64,000 nt of DNA, taken from contig NZ_MUJK01000009.1 in NCBI RefSeq assembly GCF_002906155.1, positions 124,001 to 188,000 of the forward strand. The letters run 5' to 3'. The notes beneath the pieces are model-generated. The model did not search any database and was not told where the DNA came from. It worked only from the letters and a program-made list of their open reading frames with translations. The stretch is from Pseudomonas laurylsulfativorans (GTDB lineage: Bacteria; Pseudomonadota; Gammaproteobacteria; Pseudomonadales; Pseudomonadaceae). Positions 1 through 7,727 of this stretch are shown here, in pieces. Every line of letters starts with the position of its first letter. The first letter of the stretch is position 1. The translations under genes and the position numbers were made by a program.

Positions 1-154
1 CCGGCCAGTCACGCTCCAGTTGCGCGGCCAGGCCCTTGGCTTCGGCCAGCGGCAGGATTTTCAGGCCGGCCAGATCCAGCGTCTGGCTCAGGGCCTGGCG
101 CAGGTGGGGATCGTCGTCGATCAACACGACCTGAATGCGATTGTCGATGGTCAT
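1..154 (-). CDS. dctD: C4-dicarboxylate response regulator DctD, N-terminus only
   Basis: Only the first 51 codons lie in the window. The protein starts MTIDNRIQVVLIDDD, the opening of a receiver domain with its acidic pocket (DDD at residues 13-15). Its ATG overlaps the stop of the upstream sensor kinase by four bases (ATGA), so the two are translationally coupled. In the NtrC-like DctD family the receiver is followed by a sigma-54 AAA+ domain and an HTH, which are not visible here. The identity rests on the DctB-like partner and on the remembered rmlC-dctB-dctD order of P. aeruginosa. Another NtrC-family dicarboxylate regulator remains possible. Confidence 0.75.
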   Translation of the reverse strand, partial: MTIDNRIQVVLIDDDPHLRQALSQTLDLAGLKILPLAEAKGLAAQLERDWP

Positions 155-1965
155 GCACTTCGGTCCTCGGACGGTTGCAGGCTCACGCCCGGTGCGCCTG
201 CGCGCAGCTTCAGGGTAATCAGGGCGCCGCCTTCCTTGTGGTTGGCGAACGACAGTTCACCACCGAAGGCGCGCATCAAGGTTTCGCAAATCGCCAGCCC
301 CAAACCCAGGCCCTGGGTGCGGGTCTTGGTGGTGTAGAACGGCTCACTGGCGCGCCCCAGGGCTTCCATGCAAAAGCCAGGACCATTGTCGCGAATGTAC
401 AGGTTGACGCCATCGGCCGTGGATTGGGCACTTAGCCAGAGTTTACGTGGCGGGCCTTTTTCCGTCAGGGCATCCAGGGCGTTGGCCAGCAGATTGCCGA
501 GCACCTGGCGCAGGCGGGTTTCCCCGGCCTCGACCCACAGGGTGGCGGCGGGCAGATCACGGATCAGCTCGACGTCCATGCTGCGTCGACGCTTGGCCAG
601 CAAGGCCAGGGCATCGTCCAGCGCCGGTTGCAGGGCAACGCTTTCCGGGGCGTGGCGGTCGCGCCGGGCGAAGGCACGCAGGTGGGCGATGATCGAGGCC
701 ATGCGGCCAGTCAATTCGCTGATTAGCTTGAGGTTGCCGCGGGCATCGTCGGTGCGCTGGTGATCGAGCAGCACTTCGGCGTTTTCCGCGTAGCTGCGAA
801 TCGCTGCCAGTGGCTGATTGAGTTCGTGGCTGATGCTCGCTGACATCGTGCCCAGTGCCGACAATTTGCCCGCCTGCACCAGATCATCCTGGGCGCGTAC
901 CAGTTCCTGCTGGGCCTGTTCGCGTTCCAGCACTTCCTGTTTCAGGCGTCGGTTCAGGCCCTCGAGATCGCTGGTGCGCTCGGCGACCCGACCTTCCAGC
1001 TCGCGACGGGCCTTGGCTTCGAAAGCAATGCGTTCGAGGTAATGGCGACGGCGTTGCATCATCAGGCCGAGCAGCAGCATCAACACCAGCAACGCTGCGC
1101 CACCGATGGCCACCACCGTGCGCACCGGGCGGTCGATCAAGGTGCGCGGGGCGAGGATGCTGACGTCCCAGCCGGTTTCAGCAATCTGCTGGGTTTGGGT
1201 CAGCCAGGCATTGGGGTTGAGCTTCAGCGGTTTTGGATCGCGGGTTGGATAGGGCTGGATCGCCGTGATGGCTTTGCTTTCTTCCTCGTTCAACGGACGG
1301 GTCGAGCGGAATCGCCACTCTGGTCGCGAGGTGAGAATGACCACGCCATTGTGGTCGGTCAGCAGCAGCTGTTCCGGGGTTTTGCCCCAGAGGCTTTCGG
1401 TGTGGTCGAGGTCGACCTTGACCACCAGCACGCCAACGATTTTTTCGCCGTCGCGCACGCCGGCGGCGAAGAAGTAACCGCGCTTGGCGGAGGTCGTGCC
1501 CAGGCCGAAAAAGCGCCCGAGCTTGCCGGCCATGGCTTCGCTGAAATACGGCCGGAAGGAAAAATTGCGCCCGACGAAACTGTCGTGTTTGTCCCAGTTG
1601 GAGGCGGCCAGTGTCTTGCCGGTGGCGTCCATCAGGTACATGACTTCGGCACCGGTCTGGGTGGCGATATTTTTCAGCAGGCGGTTGGCGTTGCCCTGGG
1701 TGACGCCATCGTCCGGTGCACCGAGCACGGCGCGCAGGGCTGGCAGGTCGCCGAGGATCTGCGGCATCACTTCATAGCGGTGCAGGGTGCCCAACAGGTT
1801 GGCGACATAGAGGTCGAGGGTCTGACGATTCTGACTGGCCAGCTCGCTGCGGTAATAACGCTCGGCCAGATGCTCCAGCGGCCACAGCAAGGGTGCCAGG
1901 CACAGTGCCAGCAGGGCCAGGCTGCGCCAACGGGGTCTGGGGGGAAGGGTCGGAGTCATGAGCAT
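151..1965 (-). CDS. dctB: Sensor histidine kinase DctB (C4-dicarboxylate sensing)
   Basis: This 604-residue membrane kinase should sense C4-dicarboxylates outside the cytoplasm and phosphorylate DctD. There is a first membrane segment at about residues 15-32, a periplasmic Cache-type sensor to about 280, a second membrane segment (about 283-302), a short coiled coil, the phospho-acceptor H-box (SISHELNQPLAAIRSYAENA), and an ATPase domain with DNGPGF and GLGLGLAICE boxes. The H-box with NQPLAAI is typical of the DctB group. Two in-frame ATGs (1965 and 1959) are possible. Neither has a clear Shine-Dalgarno, and a perfect 8-bp hairpin sits four bases upstream. It is coupled to dctD. Confidence 0.8.
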   Translation of the reverse strand: MLMTPTLPPRPRWRSLALLALCLAPLLWPLEHLAERYYRSELASQNRQTLDLYVANLLGTLHRYEVMPQILGDLPALRAVLGAPDDGVTQGNANRLLKNIATQTGAEVMYLMDATGKTLAASNWDKHDSFVGRNFSFRPYFSEAMAGKLGRFFGLGTTSAKRGYFFAAGVRDGEKIVGVLVVKVDLDHTESLWGKTPEQLLLTDHNGVVILTSRPEWRFRSTRPLNEEESKAITAIQPYPTRDPKPLKLNPNAWLTQTQQIAETGWDVSILAPRTLIDRPVRTVVAIGGAALLVLMLLLGLMMQRRRHYLERIAFEAKARRELEGRVAERTSDLEGLNRRLKQEVLEREQAQQELVRAQDDLVQAGKLSALGTMSASISHELNQPLAAIRSYAENAEVLLDHQRTDDARGNLKLISELTGRMASIIAHLRAFARRDRHAPESVALQPALDDALALLAKRRRSMDVELIRDLPAATLWVEAGETRLRQVLGNLLANALDALTEKGPPRKLWLSAQSTADGVNLYIRDNGPGFCMEALGRASEPFYTTKTRTQGLGLGLAICETLMRAFGGELSFANHKEGGALITLKLRAGAPGVSLQPSEDRSA

Positions 1966-1968
1966 CAG

Positions 1969-1988
1969 GCGCCTGTGGGTACAGGCGC
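1969..1988 (-). other. Hairpin directly before dctB start
   Basis: Arms of eight bases (GCGCCTGT / ACAGGCGC) with a four-base loop lie between rmlC and dctB and end four bases before the dctB ATG. There is no U-tract, so it is unlikely to be a plain terminator. It could restrict dctB translation or be the end of rmlC mRNA. Confidence 0.5.
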
Positions 1989-2052
1989 ATTATGCCTAGG
2001 CTTGCACGCCTTGGGTCAGGTGCATCTTGATAGACGGGCTTGAGCCGGTCTT

Positions 2053-2598
2053 TCAGGCAAAGACGTCGGCATCCTTGAAAAATACGCCGGCCTGATCTTT
2101 CGCCGACAGCTGCGGCGTGCCTTCCAGTTGCCAGTCGATGGCCAGGTCCGGGTCGTCCCAGCGAATGCTGCGCTCGGCCGATGGCGTGTAATAGTCGGTG
2201 GTTTTGTACAGGAACTCGGCAAATTCGCTCAGTACGACGAACCCGTGGGCGAAACCTTCCGGGACCCAGAGCTGACGATGGTTGTCGGAGGACAGGCGCA
2301 CAGCGACCCATTTACCGAAATGCGGCGAGCTGCGACGGATGTCTACGGCCACGTCCAGCACTTCACCCACCGTGACGCGGACCAGTTTTCCCTGGGTATT
2401 TTCCAGCTGGTAATGCAGGCCGCGCAGCACGCCCTTCTGTGAACGGGAGTGATTGTCTTGAACGAATTCGGTGTCCAGTCCGGTGGCCTCTTTGAAGGCC
2501 CTGGCGTTGAAACTTTCGTAGAAGAAACCACGTTCGTCACCAAAGACCTTGGGTTCGAGGATCAGAACACCGGGCAGGTTGGTGGTTACTACATTCAT
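2053..2598 (-). CDS. rmlC: dTDP-4-dehydrorhamnose 3,5-epimerase RmlC
   Basis: Cytoplasmic enzyme of dTDP-L-rhamnose synthesis, which supplies rhamnose for LPS core or O-antigen. The 181-residue length is normal. Visible family features are the cupin stretch with VLRGLHYQ (catalytic His), DVAVDIRRSSPHFG and the C-terminal RWDDPDLAIDW block. The open frame extends to 2850, but the start at 2598 is preceded by GGAGAGCC and matches the family N-terminus (MNVVTTNLPGVLILEP). rmlB, rmlD and rmlA, which precede rmlC in P. aeruginosa as I recall, are absent. A divergent unrelated gene takes their place, so rmlC is separated from the rest of its pathway. Confidence 0.93.
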   Translation of the reverse strand: MNVVTTNLPGVLILEPKVFGDERGFFYESFNARAFKEATGLDTEFVQDNHSRSQKGVLRGLHYQLENTQGKLVRVTVGEVLDVAVDIRRSSPHFGKWVAVRLSSDNHRQLWVPEGFAHGFVVLSEFAEFLYKTTDYYTPSAERSIRWDDPDLAIDWQLEGTPQLSAKDQAGVFFKDADVFA

Positions 2599-2787
2599 GG
2601 TGGCTCTCCAGCAGCATGCGTTTAATGGCCGCCATTCTTGCGCAAAGCGCCGACGGGGGCGAGTGGTCGAGTAAAAATCTACAGGCCTGTCCAGCCCATG
2701 CAAACGACCAGTGCCGGCCCCGGGGGGTTGCGTATCGCTCGAAGCAGTGGCGATATAGGCGCCTAATAAAATTTCAGGGGTCGTTGT

Positions 2788-5700
2788 ATGCCGCTCGCCA
2801 CGTTGATTCATCGCGCCAGTTTGCCCAGCCCGCAAGTGTCTGCGGAGCAAGCGCTAGAGCTGCTGGAAGAACATTACGGGTTCAGCGGAAAGTTGCAGGC
2901 TCTCGGCAGCCAGCAAGACCTCAACTACCGCGTCGACAGTGAGCAGGGACGGTTCGTCCTGAAAATCTGCCGTGGCGACTACTCGGTACTGGAGCTGCAG
3001 GCACAACATGCCGGGCTCAAGCACCTGGGCACGCACCCCGATGTCCATGTGCCGCGTGTTATCGCGGCAAAAAACGGCGCAGACCTGCTGTCTCTGGATG
3101 TGGGTGGCCAGGCGGTACACGTTCGCCTGCTCGATTACATCGAGGGTCAGCCGCTGACCAGTCTCGAGTATTTCACCCCGACGGTGGTGTCCGGTTTCGG
3201 CCGCCTGTGTGGCGAGATGGACCTGGCCCTGGCGGATTTCGACCATCCAGGTCTGGTGCGAACCCTGCAGTGGGACGCCCGCCATGCTCATGCCCTGATC
3301 GCGCACTTGCTGCCGGTGATCAAGGATGAAGCCCGGCGCAAACTGATCGTCGAAGCGTCCGAACAAGCTGAACGGCATTTGCAGCCGTTGGAAGCCAAGC
3401 TGCCGGTGCAGGCCATTCACATGGACATCACCGACGACAACGTGGTCTGGCAGCGCGATGCGCAACGCCATTGGCAATTGCAAGGCGTGATCGATTTCGG
3501 CGACCTGGTGCGCACCTGGCGCATTACCGATCTGTCGGTGACCTGCGCCGCGCTGCTGCATCATGGCGAGGGCGATCCGTTCTGCATTTTGCCGGCAATT
3601 CAGGCGTATCACGCGGTCAACCCGTTGCAACACGAAGAACTGCTGGCGCTGTGGCCGCTGATCGTCGCCCGCGCGGCGGTGTTGGTGCTCAGTGGCGAAC
3701 AGCAGGTCAGCATCGACCCGGGCAATGCCTACAGCCGCGATAATCTGGTCCATGAATGGGAAATCTTCCGTGTGGCCACGTCGGTGCCGTTGGCGTTGAT
3801 GGAAGCGGCGATCCTCACGGCCGTCGGCCACAATCTGCCCACCATTGGCAGCGAAGGCTTCGCGCCGCTGTTGCCGAGCCTGGTGGGGCGAGAGTTCGCC
3901 TTGATCGACCTGGGTGTGCTCAGCCCGCATTTCGAGGCCGGGAACTGGGAGCAGGAGGGCGTCGATCAGCGCCTGTTGGATGAAGCGGCCGCGGCACATG
4001 GCCTGGCGGCCAGCCGCTACGGACAATTCCGGCTGTCCCATACCCGCCCGGACAGCGCCACTGAACCGGACACTTGCCCGTTGCACGTCGAGTTGCGCGT
4101 GCCTCAGGGCACGGCGGTCGAAGCGCCGTTTGCCGGGGTGGTGCATCACCCATCGGCGGGCCTGCTGCAACTGGACGGCCCGCAGTTGAGTGTGCGGCTT
4201 TGGGGCGTCACGCCGTCGCTGCACAGCGGCGCGGCCCTAGTCAAAGGCCAGGTACTGGGCTCGGTCAACGGGCCTTTGATCGTGCAGTTGTGCCGTGGCG
4301 CTTCGATCGATGCGCCGTTGTTCTGTGCACCGTCGCGCGCGGCGGCCTGGCAAGCGTTGTGTCCATCGCCGGCAGCATTGCTGGGGCTGGCCTGTGATGC
4401 CGAAGTCGAGCTCGACGGAGCGACCTTGCTGGCCCGCCGCGATGCCAGCTTTGCCCGCACGCAAAAACACTATTACGTCGACCCGCCGCGCATCGAACGC
4501 GGCTGGCGCAACCATTTGATCGACATGCAGGGCCGCTCCTACCTCGACATGCTCAACAACGTCGCAGTATTGGGTCACGGTCATCCTCGCATGGCAGCGG
4601 TCGCCAGCCGCCAGTGGTCGTTGCTCAACACCAACTCGCGCTTCAACTACGCCGCCGTGGCCGAGTTCTCCGAACGGTTGCTGAAGCTGTCCCCTGACGG
4701 CATGGACCGCGTGTTCCTGGTCAACAGCGGCAGCGAGGCCAACGACCTGGCGATTCGCCTAGCGTGGGCCTACAGCGGCGGCCGCGACATGCTCAGCGTG
4801 CTGGAGGCTTATCACGGCTGGACGGTCGGTGCGGATTCGGTGTCGACCTCGATCGCCGACAACCCCAAGGCACTGAGCAGCCGCCCGGACTGGGTGCACC
4901 CGGTGACCGCGCCAAACACCTATCGCGGTGAATTCCGTGGCCCCGACAGCGCGCCGGATTATGTGCGCAGCGTCGAACACAACCTGGCGAAAGTCGCTGA
5001 GCAGAAACGCCAACTGGCCGGTTTCATCTGCGAACCGGTGTATGGCAATGCGGGCGGTATCTCGCTGCCACCGGGCTACTTGAAGCAGGTCTATGGCATG
5101 GTCAGGGCCCGGGGCGGCGTGTGCATCGCCGATGAAGTGCAGGTCGGCTACGGGCGCATGGGCGATTTCTTCTGGGGCTTCGAAGAGCAGGGCGTAGTGC
5201 CGGACATCATCACCATGGCCAAGGGCATGGGCAATGGCCAGCCACTGGGTGCGGTCATCACTCGCCGGGAAATCGCCGAGGCGCTGGAGGCCGAGGGGTA
5301 CTTCTTCTCCTCTGCTGGCGGCAGCCCGGTCAGTTGCCAGGTCGGCATGGCCGTGCTGGATGTGATGGAAGAAGAAAAACTCTGGGAGAACGCCCAGATC
5401 GTTGGCGGGCACTTCAAGAAGCGCCTAGAAGCCTTGATCGATATTCATCCGTTAGTGGGCGCGGTGCACGGTTCCGGTTTCTACCTGGGCGTCGAACTGA
5501 TCCGCAACCGCGAAACCCTGGAGCCGGCCACCGAAGAAACCACCGCGCTGTGCGATCGCTTGCGTGAACTGGGGATCTTCATGCAGCCGACCGGCGATTA
5601 CCTGAACATCCTCAAGATCAAGCCACCGATGGTCACTTCGCGCCAGAGCGTGGATTTCTTCGTGGACATGCTGTCGAAGGTGCTCGCGCAAGGGCTGTAA
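2788..5700 (+). CDS. Fused APH-type kinase / M23-like domain / class III aminotransferase
   Basis: A 970-residue three-part protein. Residues about 20-330 are an aminoglycoside-phosphotransferase-like small-molecule kinase: the loop HMDITDDN has H211, D213 and N218, and the metal Asp is in DFG at 236-238. Residues about 400-540 resemble an M23/lipoyl-type beta domain. Residues about 550-970 are a PLP class III aminotransferase with SGSEANDLA, Asp782 (ADEVQVGYGR) and probable Schiff-base Lys812 (MAKGMGNG). Related kinase plus PLP-enzyme pairs phosphorylate an amino alcohol and then eliminate phosphate (hydroxylysine, ethanolamine), so a phospholyase role is plausible. The substrate here is unknown. 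The neighbour aguA hints at amine catabolism. Confidence 0.85.
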   Translation: MPLATLIHRASLPSPQVSAEQALELLEEHYGFSGKLQALGSQQDLNYRVDSEQGRFVLKICRGDYSVLELQAQHAGLKHLGTHPDVHVPRVIAAKNGADLLSLDVGGQAVHVRLLDYIEGQPLTSLEYFTPTVVSGFGRLCGEMDLALADFDHPGLVRTLQWDARHAHALIAHLLPVIKDEARRKLIVEASEQAERHLQPLEAKLPVQAIHMDITDDNVVWQRDAQRHWQLQGVIDFGDLVRTWRITDLSVTCAALLHHGEGDPFCILPAIQAYHAVNPLQHEELLALWPLIVARAAVLVLSGEQQVSIDPGNAYSRDNLVHEWEIFRVATSVPLALMEAAILTAVGHNLPTIGSEGFAPLLPSLVGREFALIDLGVLSPHFEAGNWEQEGVDQRLLDEAAAAHGLAASRYGQFRLSHTRPDSATEPDTCPLHVELRVPQGTAVEAPFAGVVHHPSAGLLQLDGPQLSVRLWGVTPSLHSGAALVKGQVLGSVNGPLIVQLCRGASIDAPLFCAPSRAAAWQALCPSPAALLGLACDAEVELDGATLLARRDASFARTQKHYYVDPPRIERGWRNHLIDMQGRSYLDMLNNVAVLGHGHPRMAAVASRQWSLLNTNSRFNYAAVAEFSERLLKLSPDGMDRVFLVNSGSEANDLAIRLAWAYSGGRDMLSVLEAYHGWTVGADSVSTSIADNPKALSSRPDWVHPVTAPNTYRGEFRGPDSAPDYVRSVEHNLAKVAEQKRQLAGFICEPVYGNAGGISLPPGYLKQVYGMVRARGGVCIADEVQVGYGRMGDFFWGFEEQGVVPDIITMAKGMGNGQPLGAVITRREIAEALEAEGYFFSSAGGSPVSCQVGMAVLDVMEEEKLWENAQIVGGHFKKRLEALIDIHPLVGAVHGSGFYLGVELIRNRETLEPATEETTALCDRLRELGIFMQPTGDYLNILKIKPPMVTSRQSVDFFVDMLSKVLAQGL

Positions 5701-5706
5701 ACACAG

Positions 5707-5802
5707 CCCCTGTAGGAGCGAGCCTGCTCGCGATGAGGTCATGTCAGTCACCATTTTTCGACTGGAAGAGCGCTATCGCGAGCAAGCTCGCTCCTACAGG
5801 GG
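5707..5802. repeat. REP pair (BIME), GCGAGC subtype
   Basis: Two inverted REP units, each ending in CTGTAGGAGCGAG or its complement, separated by about 35 bases. This is the typical pseudomonad REP doublet. It lies between the fusion gene and aguA and can form a long hairpin after the fusion gene, so it may serve as an mRNA 3' end. Confidence 0.9.
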
Positions 5803-5974
5803 TAGTTGTGTTAATTCGATTGTTATCGGCTTTTTATTGATTGTTTTTGTATTGCTGGATGTATGGTGCTTTAAAAGCCGATATTTATCGGATATAAAGT
5901 GGCGCAGTCCACGGCGTGTACCACTGCGCTTTCCATTTCTGTCAGGCATCAATGCCACTGCGGAGTCCTGAGCC

Positions 5975-7081
5975 ATGACCACGTTGAACAGCACCCCTCG
6001 CGCCGACGGCTTCTACATGCCGGCCGAATGGGCACCCCAAACCCAAACCTGGATGATCTGGCCCGAGCGCCCGGACAACTGGCGCCTGGGTGGCAAGCCG
6101 GCACAAGCCGCGCACGTGGCAGTGGCCAAGGCCATAGCCCGTTTCGAACCGGTAACCGTGGTGGTTTCCGCTGGCCAGTACGAAAACGCCCGTGCCCGTC
6201 TGGACGTGCCGAATATTCGTGTAGTGGAAATGTCCAGTGACGATGCCTGGGTCCGCGACACCGGCCCGACCTTTGTCATCAATAACAAGGGTGAAGTCCG
6301 TGGCGTGAACTGGGACTTCAATTCGTGGGGCGGCTTCGACGGCGGCCTGTATTCGCCGTGGAACCGCGACTCGCAGGTCGGCGGCAAGATCCTCGAGATC
6401 GAGCGCAGCCCGCGCTACCGCACTGAAGGCTTCGTGCTTGAAGGTGGTTCGATTCACGTCGACGGCGAAGGCACCCTGATCACCACCGAAGAATGCCTGC
6501 TCAACCGCAATCGCAACCCGCACATGAACCGCGCGGAAATCGAAGCGGTCCTGAGTGCGAACCTGGCTGTGGATAAAATCATCTGGCTGCCAGATGGCTT
6601 GTTCAACGACGAAACCGACGGCCATGTGGATAACTTCTGCTGCTACGTGCGCCCAGGTGAAGTGCTGTTGGCCTGGACCGATGATCCGCAGGACCCGAAC
6701 TACCCGCGCTGCCAGGCCGCGATGAAAGTGCTGCAAAGCAGCACCGACGCCAAGGGCCGCCCATTCACGGTGCACAAGATGCCAATCCCGGGTCCGTTGT
6801 TTGCGACCGAGCAAGAGTGCGCCGGTGTCGATCCGGTGGACGGTACTCAGGAACGTAACCCGACTGTTCGTCTGGCCGGTTCCTACGTGAACTTCCTGAT
6901 CGTCAACGGCGGCATCATCGCGCCGTGCTTTGATGACCCGCAGGATGGCCCGGCAAAGGAAATCCTGCAGAACCTGTTCCCACAGCATGAGGTGGTGATG
7001 GTGCCTGGCCGCGAACTGTTACTGGGGGGTGGCAATATTCACTGCCTTACCCAGCAGCAACCCGCGCCGCACAAGGAGTGA
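5975..7081 (+). CDS. aguA: Agmatine deiminase AguA
   Basis: Converts agmatine to N-carbamoylputrescine plus ammonia in the arginine decarboxylase route to putrescine; cytoplasmic. The 368-residue length fits the family. Visible features are DDAWVRDTGPTF near residue 90, the catalytic His block NDETDGHVDNF, and the nucleophile Cys357 in LGGGNIHC near the C-terminus. The ATG follows a CGGAG ribosome site. The usual partner aguB (N-carbamoylputrescine amidohydrolase) is not adjacent, so the second step must be encoded elsewhere. A strong terminator follows. Confidence 0.96.
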   Translation: MTTLNSTPRADGFYMPAEWAPQTQTWMIWPERPDNWRLGGKPAQAAHVAVAKAIARFEPVTVVVSAGQYENARARLDVPNIRVVEMSSDDAWVRDTGPTFVINNKGEVRGVNWDFNSWGGFDGGLYSPWNRDSQVGGKILEIERSPRYRTEGFVLEGGSIHVDGEGTLITTEECLLNRNRNPHMNRAEIEAVLSANLAVDKIIWLPDGLFNDETDGHVDNFCCYVRPGEVLLAWTDDPQDPNYPRCQAAMKVLQSSTDAKGRPFTVHKMPIPGPLFATEQECAGVDPVDGTQERNPTVRLAGSYVNFLIVNGGIIAPCFDDPQDGPAKEILQNLFPQHEVVMVPGRELLLGGGNIHCLTQQQPAPHKE

Positions 7082-7152
7082 GTGAGGTTGTAACAGCTTG
7101 AGTTGATTGCGAAATTCCTCAGGCTGTCGATCAGCCTTCAGCGATGTACAGA

Positions 7153-7186
7153 GCCCGCGGCCCTTAAGGGTTGCGGGCTTTTTTGT
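7153..7186 (+). terminator. Rho-independent terminator after aguA
   Basis: A GC-rich stem (GCCCGCGGCCC / GGGTTGCGGGC, loop TTAA) is followed by six T's. Confidence 0.92.
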
Positions 7187-7212
7187 ATCCGCTTTCCCAC
7201 ACTTCAGAAACC

Positions 7213-7229
7213 TTGGCACAGCTCTTGTA
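7213..7229 (+). promoter_or_regulatory. Possible sigma-54 promoter
   Basis: TTGGCACAGCTCTTGTA keeps the -24 element TGGCAC and TTG at the right distance, but has GT where the -12 GC is expected. It lies between the aguA terminator and the small gene at 7326, about 95 bases before its start. Confidence 0.45.
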
Positions 7230-7266
7230 TCTCTGCTGCTGTAACTCGGGGAGGGGGAGGACTTCG

Positions 7267-7296
7267 ATGTTCTGTCATAAACCTTGGATAAGTTAG
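7267..7296 (+). CDS. Possible 9-codon leader peptide
   Basis: An ATG follows the strong purine run GGGGGAGGA by six bases and opens a nine-codon frame, MFCHKPWIS, then TAG. It ends 29 bases before the 70-aa gene. The ribosome site is better than that of most genes nearby, but such a short frame can arise by chance. Confidence 0.3.
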   Translation: MFCHKPWIS

Positions 7297-7325
7297 CCGC
7301 TCACAAACGGGGAGAGAGCGCTGAA

Positions 7326-7538
7326 ATGAACGCCGAAGTGAACGTAGTTAGCGACAAGGCGTTGCATCCCCTGGCAGTAAACAGCGAATCGCTCCAGATT
7401 CTGGCGCACTGGTTCAAGTCCAATGGAATGCGTCAGATCAGCGATACTGATCCGCGCCGGACGATGATCGAGCGTTACCCTGCTGGTTTATTCAGCGAGG
7501 CGGAACTGGATGCGTTGTGGGATGTAATGGAAGGATAA
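7326..7538 (+). CDS. Small conserved-looking protein, unknown function
   Basis: A 70-residue acidic protein that I do not recognise as a named family. It has no signal peptide or membrane segment. The sequence includes LQILAHWFKSNGMRQ and ends in EAELDALWDVMEG. The ATG at 7326 follows GGGGAGAG at good distance; a TTG at 7284 would add 14 residues but has no clear ribosome site. The gene is bounded by terminators on both sides, so it is its own transcription unit, possibly sigma-54 driven. The conserved tail and clean gene boundaries suggest a real protein. Confidence 0.7.
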   Translation: MNAEVNVVSDKALHPLAVNSESLQILAHWFKSNGMRQISDTDPRRTMIERYPAGLFSEAELDALWDVMEG

Positions 7539-7561
7539 GAAGAACAACAACGGATTGATCA

Positions 7562-7598
7562 AAAAAAAGCGCTGCCGGGATGGCAGCGCTTTTTTTTG
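7562..7598 (+). terminator. Bidirectional terminator
   Basis: AAAAAAAAGCGCTGCC / GGCAGCGCTTTTTTTT with a GGAT loop. The A-tract and T-tract on either side allow use from both strands. Confidence 0.92.
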
Positions 7599-7623
7599 CC
7601 CAACGGTTTTGCCGCCAGACCTC

Positions 7624-7714
7624 CTGTAGGAGCTGGCTTGCCAGCGATGAGGTCATCACATTCAACATCAGTGTTGAATGAAAAATTGCCATCGCTGGCA
7701 AGCCAGCTCCTACA
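7624..7714. repeat. REP pair (BIME), GCTGGCTTGCCAGC subtype
   Basis: Inverted REP units TGTAGGAGCTGGCTTGCCAG and complement flank a spacer that itself contains the inverted repeat CATTCAACA/TGTTGAATG. It lies at the 3' end of the TonB receptor gene. Confidence 0.9.
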
Positions 7715-7727
7715 AGTGTTGTGGTGT

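Noticed and set aside
2854..4224. 456-codon minus-strand frame over the kinase/aminotransferase gene
   Set aside because: Antisense shadow with no recognisable motif.
5741..5971. 76-codon plus-strand frame before aguA
   Set aside because: It starts inside a REP pair and has no ribosome site or family similarity.
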